Of a DNA stretch of 64,000 bases, positions 57,101-64,000 are shown in pieces; the stretch's first letter is position 1, and the number at the start of each line of letters is the position of its first letter. The DNA lies in NCBI GenBank assembly GCA_016708305.1, contig JADJGB010000010.1, positions 62,001 through 126,000 on the forward strand, written 5' to 3'. Source of the stretch: Sphingobacteriales bacterium. GTDB taxonomy: Bacteria; Bacteroidota; Bacteroidia; Chitinophagales; Chitinophagaceae. The notes under the pieces were generated by a model. The model was not told the DNA's origin and did no database searches. It was given only the letters and a program-made list of their open reading frames with translations. A program made the position numbers and the translations under genes.

Positions 57101-57309
57101 CAGTTTTCCTCACTGTATTAATTCTCTTCATATTTGGAGGCGAAGTAACCAAAGGTTTCGCTTTTGCCATGTTAATAGGTGTGGTTACAGGTATTTATTC
57201 TACAATGTTTGTGGCCGCTCCTGTACTTATTGACCTGAAAGGAGGAATACGAAAATCAAAGGAATACACTGATATTCATGCACCCAAGGTGCAGAAAGAG
57301 AAGAAATAA
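54170..57309 (+). CDS. secDF: protein translocase SecDF fusion (one frameshift)
   Basis: Fused SecD-SecF that uses the proton gradient to help export proteins through SecYEG. The SecD half starts with one span (FFTILLIIYSVYQLSFTWFV), then the periplasmic P1 domain with ELSLGLDLQGGMNVTMEV and ITTRIDKFGVAQPSI. It continues to GLVLTIGMAVDTNVFIYERI in the membrane part. The SecF half carries YGVEFDGGRSYRIEF and VLGFSMNDTVVIFDRIRED. The frame breaks near 55118 (ACAGCAAAAGTG lacks an A) in a low-complexity Ser/Thr linker. Joined length is about 1,046 residues, normal for Bacteroidota. Confidence 0.95.
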
Positions 57310-57330
57310 CAAAAAGCAATAATTTATGCC

Positions 57331-57359
57331 AAACGGGAGTCATTGTGGCTCCCGTTTTT
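57331..57359 (+). terminator. terminator after secDF
   Basis: AAACGGGAG (57331-57339), short loop, CTCCCGTTT (57349-57357), then more T. Strong stem with T-tract. Confidence 0.88.
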
Positions 57360-57360
57360 G

Positions 57361-57368
57361 TATTTTTG
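57361..57368 (+). promoter_or_regulatory. possible promoter element for the DUF6807 gene
   Basis: TATTTTTG directly after the secDF terminator, 30 bp before the ATG at 57399. The overlap with the terminator T-tract lowers confidence. Confidence 0.35.
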
Positions 57369-57398
57369 AACAATTGTTATGATTAAAAATTTGCCATT

Positions 57399-58442
57399 AT
57401 GAATCAATCTAAATTTTTGTTACTCATTTTCTTATTTGGCATGAATACCTCCTTTGCCCAAAAAGTAGCAGGTTTTCAAATTGTAGATAATACCAAAGAG
57501 AAAAAAGTAGATATTTTATTTAACAAAAAACTACTTACTTCCTTTACCTACCCCAACTCGGTGAGCAAAGCTGTTTTATGGCCTGTCAATACGCTTGAAG
57601 GCATCACTGTTACACGAGGATTCCCTCTGAAGCCCGTTTTGGGCGAAAGAACCGACCATCCTCATCATATCGGTATCTGGATGAATTACGAATCGGTAAA
57701 TGGTATTGATTTCTGGAACAATTCCACCGCAATACCTGCTGCAAAAAAGCCTTTATATGGCAGTATCATTCACATGGAAATTAGTTCAAAAAAGGCATCT
57801 AAAAACTCAGCCAGCCTCACAGTGACTGCCAAATGGATGAATAACAGCGGACAGCAATTTCTTTCAGAAAAGACAATTTATGACTTTAGTGTGGTAAAAA
57901 ACAGGTTTTATATTACCCGTACATCTTACCTCAGTTCATTGGATAAGGAAGTGATATTTAAAGATGTGAAAGATGGATTTTTTGCCATTCGTGTGGCGCG
58001 TGAGCTTGAAATGCCTTCAAAGGAACCATTGATTTTTACGGACATTCATGGCAATAAAACAGAAATAGACCCAACCCCTGACAAAAAAGTGTCGGGTATG
58101 TATTACAACAGTGAAGGCGAAACCGGTGATGATGTGTGGGCCAAAACTGCAAAATGGGTAGTACTGAAAGGCCGGAAAGACCATAAAAATATCAGCCTGG
58201 CAATGTTTGATCATCCGTCCAATATCGGATATCCAACCTATTGGCATGCAAGGGGTTACGGTCTTTTTTCCCTAAATCCATTAGGCCGAAAAGTGTTCAG
58301 CAACGGAAAAGAAGAACTCAATTTCACACTACCACCCAAATCCTCTCAGAGATTTGTTTACAGAATTGTGTTAACCACTGATGATTTATCCACTGAAGAA
58401 ATGAACCGGCTGGCAGATGAATTTTCCAAAAAAGTAAAATAA
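57399..58442 (+). CDS. secreted DUF6807 (PmoA-like) family protein
   Basis: 347 residues with a signal peptide (MNQSKFLLLIFLFGMNTSFA). The conserved parts are GERTDHPHHIGIWMNYESVN, LVLTTDD-like FVYRIVLTTDDLSTEE, and LAMFDHPSNIGYPTYWHARG, YGLFSLNPLG. These match the DUF6807 family, often labelled PmoA although it is unrelated to methane oxidation. Members usually accompany sugar-degrading enzymes. Biochemical role not established. It leads a plus-strand run with the serine hydrolase. Confidence 0.82.
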   Translation: MNQSKFLLLIFLFGMNTSFAQKVAGFQIVDNTKEKKVDILFNKKLLTSFTYPNSVSKAVLWPVNTLEGITVTRGFPLKPVLGERTDHPHHIGIWMNYESVNGIDFWNNSTAIPAAKKPLYGSIIHMEISSKKASKNSASLTVTAKWMNNSGQQFLSEKTIYDFSVVKNRFYITRTSYLSSLDKEVIFKDVKDGFFAIRVARELEMPSKEPLIFTDIHGNKTEIDPTPDKKVSGMYYNSEGETGDDVWAKTAKWVVLKGRKDHKNISLAMFDHPSNIGYPTYWHARGYGLFSLNPLGRKVFSNGKEELNFTLPPKSSQRFVYRIVLTTDDLSTEEMNRLADEFSKKVK

Positions 58443-58464
58443 TATTTTCAAATTTCTTACTATT

Positions 58465-60003
58465 ATGATTAAACGATTTATTATAGCCTCCACTATCCTT
58501 TTTGTAGCAAACCTGTCATTTGCTCAAACTCCGGTTTTTGTCTACGACAGTTTAGAAAAATACATTGAACGTGGCATGAGCCTCTGGCAGGTACCGGGGC
58601 TGGCCATATCCATTGTCAAAGACGGAAAGGTGATTTTTCAGAAAGGATTTGGCATCAGAGATATAAATAAAAAAGACAAAGTGGATGAAAACACCTTGTT
58701 CATCATCGCATCCAACTCAAAACTGTTTACAGGCACTGCAATTGCCAATCTGGATTATGAAAAAAATTATCGCTGAACGACAAAATAATCCGGCACCTGC
58801 CCTGGTTCCGGCTTTATGACAGCGCTGTTACGCAAATGGTTACCGTGCGCGATGTCCTCTCCCACCGATTGGGCACCAAAACGTTTCAGGGCGACTTTGT
58901 GTTTTGGAACAGTAATCTGCCCAAAGACTCGATTGTGTGGAAAATGCGCTACCTGAAACCTAATGGCTTGTTCAGGCAGGACTATGGATATTGCAATTCG
59001 GGCTACTTAGTAGCCGGGCAAGTGCTGCAAAAAGTAATCGGCCAAAGTTGGGAGACCTACACCGAAGAAAATATTCTGAAACCTTTGGGAATGAGCAACA
59101 CCTACATGCAAACCGCCGGTATGGCCAACAGAAAAAACGTGGCTTCACCGCATACCAATTTATTCTCTGCGATTACTACTATTCCTTTTGACAATGTTGA
59201 TAATCTGGCTCCGGCCACCAGTATGGTCAGCAATGTAAAAGACGTTTCCAAATGGCTGATGAGGCAATTGGACAGCCGTCGTTATGAAGGCAGGCGGATT
59301 TTGCCCTGGCCGGTCCTCCAAAAGACCCGCGATGCCAATATCACCGTGAGCAATCGCAAAAATCAATATTACCCCAATCATTTCAGAACTTACGGATTGG
59401 GCGTGTTATCGGCAGACTACAACGGCAGGCAGATTTTCTGGCATACAGGCGGCGCCTTTGGTTTTGTTACCAATACCTGTTTGTGCCGGAAGAAAATCTG
59501 GGCATTACCATCATGACCAACAACGACAATCAAAGTTTTTATGAAGCGCTTCGCTATCAGATACTGGATGCATATCTGGATGTACCTTATGTGGATAGAA
59601 GTAAATTTTTGTCTACCATTTTTACCCAAAACCAAAAAAGGAAAGAAGCTGAACTGAAAAAATGGATGATAGGGTCAATGCCCGAAATAGTTTTCCCATC
59701 AGTCTTGATGATTACACGGACGATTATTATAATACGGTTTATGGTAAAATCAATATCTCAAAAAACAATAAAGGACAGCTCGTTTGTAGTTTTCAGCATC
59801 ATCCCCATCTTAAGGGAACAATGGATTATATGGACAATAGCGAGTTTAGGATGACCTATTCCAATTTGGGCTATGGTATTTATCCCGCAAAGTTTATAAT
59901 AACAAACGGGAAAGCCACAGGAGTGGAAATCAGCGTAAACGAGTTTTTAGATCTCGATACTTATGTGTTTGAAAAAGATCCTTTAAATTTAATGATAAAA
60001 TAA
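58465..60003 (+). CDS. secreted class C beta-lactamase-like serine hydrolase (three frameshifts)
   Basis: Exported serine hydrolase/penicillin-binding-like esterase of about 515 residues, with a signal peptide (MIKRFIIASTILFVANLSFA). The active-site triad motifs are all visible: SNSK (S-x-x-K) in IIASNSKLFTG, YCN (Y-x-N) in DYGYCNSGYLVAG and HTG in IFWHTGGAFGFV. The C-terminal part after 59660 resembles the DUF3471 lipocalin-like domain (KGQLVCSFQHHPHLKGTMDY). Three losses split it: A-run near 58763, T-run near 59480 and A-run near 59660. True substrates are probably D-amino-acid peptides or esters; antibiotic resistance is not implied. Confidence 0.87.
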
Positions 60004-60006
60004 AAA

Positions 60007-60615
60007 ATGAAAGAATTCTGGAACGACAGGTATAGCCGAGAAGTATATAGCTATGGCCAAATCCCCAATGAGTTTTTGAAAGAACCATTACAAAAGCTGA
60101 AACCGGGCAAAATATTATTTCCGGCCGAAGGCGAAGGCCGTAATGCTGTGTTTGCCGCATCGCTTGGCTGGCATACAGATGCGTTTGACTTTGCAGAAAC
60201 AGGCAGGGAAAAAGCAATGCAATTGGCCGATAGGCATAATGTATCCATTCATTACACGATTGACAAATTCACAACCTATCACTACCCTGTCGATTATTAC
60301 GTTGCTATCGGTTTAGTATTTGTGCATCCGGCACCCGACATGAGAACATTCTTCTTCGAAAAGCTCTATGCTGCCCTCAAGCCCGGTGGAGTAATTATTT
60401 TTGAAGGTTTCAGCAAAAACAATATAGAATTAAAGAGGCAAAACCCCTCGGTTGGCGGGCCTGATAATATTGCAATGCTCTATGATGTGGGCGAAATAAA
60501 AAATTTCTTTTCCGGCCTCCAACCTTTAATTTTGGAGGAGAAAAAGACCGAACTGAACGAAGGTAAATTTCATCAAGGATTAGCTTCAGTTATTAGGTTT
60601 ATCGGTAAAAAATAA
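60007..60615 (+). CDS. SAM-dependent methyltransferase, class I
   Basis: 202 residues. MKEFWNDRYSREVYSYGQIP is the start typical of small TehB/thiopurine-like methyltransferases. The SAM loop is GKILFPAEGEGRNAVFAASL (Glu-rich variant of GxGxG), and DAFDFAETGREKAMQLA holds the acidic residue binding the ribose. The substrate is unknown. It begins 3 bp after the serine hydrolase stop, indicating coupling. Confidence 0.87.
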   Translation: MKEFWNDRYSREVYSYGQIPNEFLKEPLQKLKPGKILFPAEGEGRNAVFAASLGWHTDAFDFAETGREKAMQLADRHNVSIHYTIDKFTTYHYPVDYYVAIGLVFVHPAPDMRTFFFEKLYAALKPGGVIIFEGFSKNNIELKRQNPSVGGPDNIAMLYDVGEIKNFFSGLQPLILEEKKTELNEGKFHQGLASVIRFIGKK

Positions 60616-60639
60616 TCTGAATCAATAAAAACAACAAAG

Positions 60640-61632
60640 GTGAAAATTGCATTTTTCAGTACTAAAAATTATGATATAGCTTCTTTTGAAGCAGTGAATA
60701 ACGGCAGACATGAGTTGGAGTTTTTTGAAGAGCAACTCAATTCGCGCAATGCGATACTGGCAGAAGGGTTTGACGCCGTGTGTGTTTTTGTGAATGATAA
60801 AATCAATTCCACTGCCATTGCTGCTTTGGAGAAACTTAATATTAAAGCCATAGCTTTCAGATGTGCCGGCTACAACAACCTGAACTTAGAAGTAGCCCGA
60901 AAATCGGGCATGAAGGTGGTGAGGGTTCCTGCCTACTCGCCTCAGGCAGTGGCAGAACATGCGGTTGCGCTTATCCTGACGCTTAACCGGAAAATACATA
61001 AGGCATACAACCGAGTGAGGGAAAATAATTTCTCCATCGAAAACCTGACCGGCATTAATCTGTATGGCAAAACCATTGGCGTTATCGGCACCGGACTAAT
61101 CGGAAAAGCATTTTGTGAGATCATGCTGGGTTTTGGCTGCCGGGTACTGGCGCACGATATTTTTGAACAGGAAGCGTTAAAACAAAAAGGCATCAATTAT
61201 CTTTCCTTAGATGATGTGTTGGTGCAAAGCGATATTCTGTCGCTCCATTGCCCGCTATTGCCCGAAACCCATCATTTGATAAATAAAGAAAGCCTGACAA
61301 AAATGAAACAAGGCGCCATGCTCATCAATACCAGCCGTGGTGGCCTGCTGAATACTCAGGATGTGATAGAATCGCTGAAAGCCAGGCATCTGGGCTACTT
61401 AGGCATTGACGTTTACGAGCAAGAAGCAGGCATTTTCTTTCGCGACCTGTCCGAAAGCATTATTGAAGACGATACCATTTCCAGATTGCTGACCTTCCCG
61501 AATGTCATCATCACCGGCCATCAGGGATTTTTTACCAAGGAAGCATTGGAGCAGATAGCCGTAACCACGCTCAACAGCTTCACTGCCATCGAATCCGGAC
61601 AAGCATTGGATGAAAGAGTGGTAATTGCGTGA
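60640..61632 (+). CDS. D-2-hydroxyacid dehydrogenase (D-lactate dehydrogenase type)
   Basis: 330 residues with a GTG start at 60640. FRCAGYNNLNLEVARKSGMK is the LdhA-like N-terminal region, and GKTIGVIGTGLIGKAFCEIM the NAD-binding fold. The catalytic Arg is in MLINTSRGGLLNTQDV, the Glu follows in IDVYEQEAGIFFRDLSES, and the His is in ITGHQGFFTKEALEQIA. It probably reduces pyruvate to D-lactate. A diverged copy of its last 278 bp occurs at 62715-62993. Confidence 0.9.
   Translation: MKIAFFSTKNYDIASFEAVNNGRHELEFFEEQLNSRNAILAEGFDAVCVFVNDKINSTAIAALEKLNIKAIAFRCAGYNNLNLEVARKSGMKVVRVPAYSPQAVAEHAVALILTLNRKIHKAYNRVRENNFSIENLTGINLYGKTIGVIGTGLIGKAFCEIMLGFGCRVLAHDIFEQEALKQKGINYLSLDDVLVQSDILSLHCPLLPETHHLINKESLTKMKQGAMLINTSRGGLLNTQDVIESLKARHLGYLGIDVYEQEAGIFFRDLSESIIEDDTISRLLTFPNVIITGHQGFFTKEALEQIAVTTLNSFTAIESGQALDERVVIA
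61355..61632 (+). repeat. direct repeat, unit 1 (3' end of the dehydrogenase gene)
   Basis: Matches 62715-62993 in the same orientation along its length, by eye roughly 90 percent identical. Confidence 0.85.
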
Positions 61633-61753
61633 TGTAACTTTATGTACGCTTTTTTAAAAAAATTTGGATTTGGGGTAGTCTATTTGCTAAATTTGATTAA
61701 AATAAATAGCAATATGACCACTAAATATATTTTTAACCCTAAAATAATCAACA

Positions 61754-62614
61754 ATGAAAACCTACATTATTTCATCTTTCTTAGCTGTTGCAGTTTTTTC
61801 TTTTATATCAAATGCCCAACAAAACAGGTCTGCTCAATCAATCATTAATACAACTAAAAGTAATACAAAAGACCGTACAATCGCAAATACCGATACTACC
61901 CGGCCAGATCCCAAAGAAGCCCTTAAAGGTTGGGATTACAAAGAGAAGGGGAACTCCAAAACAACAAACAGAATCAATTCGGTGAACTCAGGGATGCCTA
62001 ACCGAATTTCAATGAATATAACTGTAGGCAAACAAACACAAGGTGCAACCTTTGGAGAGAAAGTGGCTTCGGGATTACAGTCTGCAGGTGGCAACATTCG
62101 CATTGTGCTGCTCAATGATGACAAAGGTGCGGTACTTTTCCCCGAAAGTCAGGGCTACATGTTTTTGCTTAACGATAAAACAATTAAGGAATTGACCCCA
62201 ATGGAATATAAAGAAATAGTGAGTCCTCGAGAATCATCGTCTGGACAAGCTACAGGTAAAATGGTTCGCAATGGCGTTGCCACCGGCGCAGGAGCTGCTG
62301 CAGGCGCAGCATTCTCTGGAGCCAGCATCATCAGTTCGGTCATCTCTTCGAGTAGCGTAGCAGGTATAACAGGGGGTGCTGTTGCAGGTCGCACAGCCAA
62401 CCTGCTGACTGAAACCAAAGACGGCAACGGAAAGGCAGACCTTGTAGATGGAGACTACGTACTGGAATTTGTCGTAGAGAAAGTTATTGAAAAAGCCACC
62501 TCCGGCCTGAAAGACACACTGCAAACACAAGTACGCATTGCGTTTTCATCGGTCAACAATGTGCTGAAAACCAAGCACGACTCCATAAAAAATTCAATCC
62601 AAAACATACGGTAG
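61754..62614 (+). CDS. secreted protein with a glycine-zipper segment
   Basis: 286 residues; signal peptide MKTYIISSFLAVAVFSFISNA, then a Thr/Asn-rich linker. The central region (NRISMNITVGKQTQGATFGE, GAVLFPESQGYMFLLNDKTI) precedes an Ala/Gly-rich stretch, NGVATGAGAAAGAAFSGASI, that could span or insert in a membrane. The C-terminal part is helical. No named family recognised. It is bracketed by the two copies of the dehydrogenase 3' end. Confidence 0.7.
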   Translation: MKTYIISSFLAVAVFSFISNAQQNRSAQSIINTTKSNTKDRTIANTDTTRPDPKEALKGWDYKEKGNSKTTNRINSVNSGMPNRISMNITVGKQTQGATFGEKVASGLQSAGGNIRIVLLNDDKGAVLFPESQGYMFLLNDKTIKELTPMEYKEIVSPRESSSGQATGKMVRNGVATGAGAAAGAAFSGASIISSVISSSSVAGITGGAVAGRTANLLTETKDGNGKADLVDGDYVLEFVVEKVIEKATSGLKDTLQTQVRIAFSSVNNVLKTKHDSIKNSIQNIR

Positions 62615-63247
62615 AACATTATTTACCACGGATCTCAGGATTTTTCATTCGAAAACTCAGGCATCTAATTTAAGAAATTGGAGTTTAATCATCCACAGGG
62701 TGGCAAGCCAAACGCTCAGGATGTGAAATAAACAATAATAGCCAGGCATCTGGGCTATCTGAGTATTGACGTTTACGAGCAGGAAGTAGGCATTTTCTTT
62801 CTCGACCTGTCCGAAAGCATTATTGAATACGATACCATTTCCAGATTGCTGACCTTCCCGAATGTCATCATCACCGGCCATCAGGGACTTTTTTACTAAG
62901 GAAGCTTTAGAGCAAATCGCCGTTACCACGCTCAACAGCCTTACTGCCATCGAATCCGGACAAACATTGGATGAAAAAATGTTAATTACATAAATAGAAT
63001 TGAAAATACCAACTTTGAAAATTCGTAGTTGTAGAATAAATTTTATGCTTTTGAGAATAAGCTGCAAAAATTGGTGACGATCATAACAGGTCTTGGAATA
63101 ATATTAAATTTAGAAAAACAATACAATATCTTTTGGAGAAATTTAATAACCTTTGGTAAAAACGGTTAGGAGAACAAAATATCATAAAATATCAAAAAAA
63201 TATACTACCTTAATCCCTTCAATTTTACATACATCTGTATTTTAGTC
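62615..63247. other. region between the secreted protein and proA
   Basis: 633 bp with the dehydrogenase fragment (62715-62993) and about 250 bp of AT-rich sequence before proA in which no gene or clear promoter is seen. Confidence 0.6.
62715..62993 (+). pseudogene. 3' fragment duplicate of the D-2-hydroxyacid dehydrogenase
   Basis: CTCAGGATGTGA begins a segment that parallels 61355-61632, e.g. GCCAGGCATCTGGGCTA, TCTCGACCTGTCCGAAAGC and GTCATCATCACCGGCCATCA. It ends with TAA at 62991-62993 where the parent has TGA. A short scrambled patch follows its start, one extra base near 62890 shifts the frame, and several substitutions have built up. It has no start or NAD-binding domain, so it is a relic of an ancient duplication. 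Confidence 0.88.
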
Positions 63248-64000
63248 ATGGCAATAGAGAACATATTAAAGAAAGCAAATAAAGCAAAAACTGCACTTCA
63301 ACAGTTACCCGAAAAGCAACTGAAAAAATTATTGAGATCATTGGCAGAAGCCATCATAAAGAATGAAGCGGTCATTATAAAAGCAAATCAAAAAGATTTG
63401 GCTGCCAAAAACCCCGATGATCCAAAAAACGATCGGCTCATGCTGAATGCCCAACGTTTGAAAGGAATAGCAGGCAGCATTAAAAAAGTGGCTGCCCTCC
63501 CCGACCCCACCGGCGAAGTACTGGCAGCGCGCACTTTACCCAATAGACTAAAACTGAAAAAGGTTTCGGTACCTCTTGGTGTGGTGGGCGCTATTTATGA
63601 AAGCAGACCTAATGTTACTTATGATATTGCTGCGCTTTGCTTGCGCAGCCGAAATGCCTGTGTGCTGAAAGGTAGCAGTGATGCGCAACATACCAATAAA
63701 ATATCAGTCAATATTATTCAAAAAATTCTTAAAGAATACGGCCTTGATGCGGCTACAGTTAGCCTGCTGCCACCGCAAAGAGAAGTAGTGCAGGAGATGT
63801 TTACTGCCACAAAATATCTGGATGTGCTAATACCACGCGGCTCCGATGGACTTATCAGTTTTGTTCGTCAAAACAGTCTGGTGCCTGTAATTGAAACCGG
63901 TGCGGGTGTTTGCCATGTGTATGTGGAAAAAACTGCTAACCTCAAAGATGCCGTGAATATTTCGGTTAATGCAAAAGTGAGCCGACCTTCCGTTTGCAAT
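63248..64000 (+). CDS. proA: glutamate-5-semialdehyde dehydrogenase (3' part beyond window)
   Basis: Reduces glutamyl phosphate to the semialdehyde in proline synthesis. 251 residues of about 400 are visible, starting MAIENILKKANKAKTALQQL. The family motifs LKKVSVPLGVVGAIYESRPN, VTYDIAALCLRSRNACVLKG and VIETGAGVCHVYVE, with the catalytic Cys region, are present. The frame is open at the window end. proB is not in view upstream. Confidence 0.95.
   Translation, partial: MAIENILKKANKAKTALQQLPEKQLKKLLRSLAEAIIKNEAVIIKANQKDLAAKNPDDPKNDRLMLNAQRLKGIAGSIKKVAALPDPTGEVLAARTLPNRLKLKKVSVPLGVVGAIYESRPNVTYDIAALCLRSRNACVLKGSSDAQHTNKISVNIIQKILKEYGLDAATVSLLPPQREVVQEMFTATKYLDVLIPRGSDGLISFVRQNSLVPVIETGAGVCHVYVEKTANLKDAVNISVNAKVSRPSVCN

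Noticed and set aside
54170..57309. Programmed ribosomal frameshifting in secDF and other split genes
   Set aside because: The breaks occur in unrelated runs of A, T, G or C without a common slippery heptamer or downstream structure, and affect many unrelated genes; indel errors are simpler.
58465..60003. Beta-lactamase resistance gene
   Set aside because: SxxK, YxN and HTG are shared with many peptidases and esterases; the C-terminal lipocalin-like extension and length fit the housekeeping serine hydrolase group.
1..64000. CRISPR array or known phage-defence island
   Set aside because: No regularly spaced direct repeats and no Cas or defence-type genes were seen on either strand.

Overview
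The window looks like the chromosome of a member of the Bacteroidota, most likely near Chitinophagaceae. The coding sequence is AT-rich. Many promoters carry the Bacteroidota -7 element TAnnTTTG instead of a sigma70 -10 box. Start codons are preceded by A-rich leaders without a clear Shine-Dalgarno. Family content fits: GH92/GH125 mannosidases, GH127, two-subunit transketolase, a Nudix-type AraR, fused SecDF, DUF2851, and a UbiA/KdsC/Maf cluster. The assignment is inferred from these traits, not from a marker gene.

Layout. 0-3.2 kb: two alpha-mannosidases on the minus strand (GH92, cut by the window edge, and GH125). 3.5-5.5 kb: accA and dapA. 5.8-10 kb: a leucine-type operon, leuC-leuD-2-isopropylmalate/citramalate synthase. 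Between leuC and leuD sits a broken four-helix-bundle (S23/IVP) gene framed by inverted repeats, resembling the intervening sequences of 23S rRNA. 10.1-14 kb: guaB, a decayed IS256-type element and a TraB/GumN protein. 14.1-27.4 kb: an L-arabinose locus. Eight minus-strand genes (aldose epimerase, transketolase N and C, araB, araD, GH127, araA, sodium/solute symporter) diverge from the Nudix-family regulator araR and a double class II aldolase-domain protein. Together they would free arabinose from glycans, import it and feed it into the pentose phosphate pathway. 28.1-29.9 kb: an ECF sigma factor, a small membrane protein, a CnrX/Spy-like periplasmic sensor and a secreted EF-hand/RG-rich protein, probably one envelope or metal-stress module. 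30-36 kb: priA, DUF4256, plsC, mtaB, tag and tRNA-Val. 36.2-37.2 kb: a decayed IS630 element. 37.4-40.5 kb: DUF488, type II NADH dehydrogenase, DUF1858, DUF2249 and YceI. 40.8-46.4 kb: pyrE, a Nudix hydrolase and a five-gene minus-strand operon (DUF2520, KdsC-like phosphatase, UbiA prenyltransferase, Maf, DUF2851). 46.5-53.8 kb: hydrolase, Cys/Met PLP enzyme, DsbA-like protein, deformylase, RuvX, GNAT and aspartate aminotransferase. 54.2-64 kb: secDF, DUF6807, serine hydrolase, methyltransferase, D-2-hydroxyacid dehydrogenase with a displaced duplicate of its 3' end, a secreted glycine-zipper protein, and proA (cut by the window edge).

Data quality matters here. About twenty genes, including the core genes secDF, priA, mtaB and aspartate aminotransferase, are split by single-base losses, mostly inside homopolymer runs. 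A tRNA-Val lacks one G of its expected GGG start. This pattern is better explained by sequencing or assembly indels than by mass pseudogenisation, so split genes are annotated below as single loci. Exceptions treated as real decay are the two transposases, the four-helix gene, an AAA-ATPase tail and the dehydrogenase fragment.
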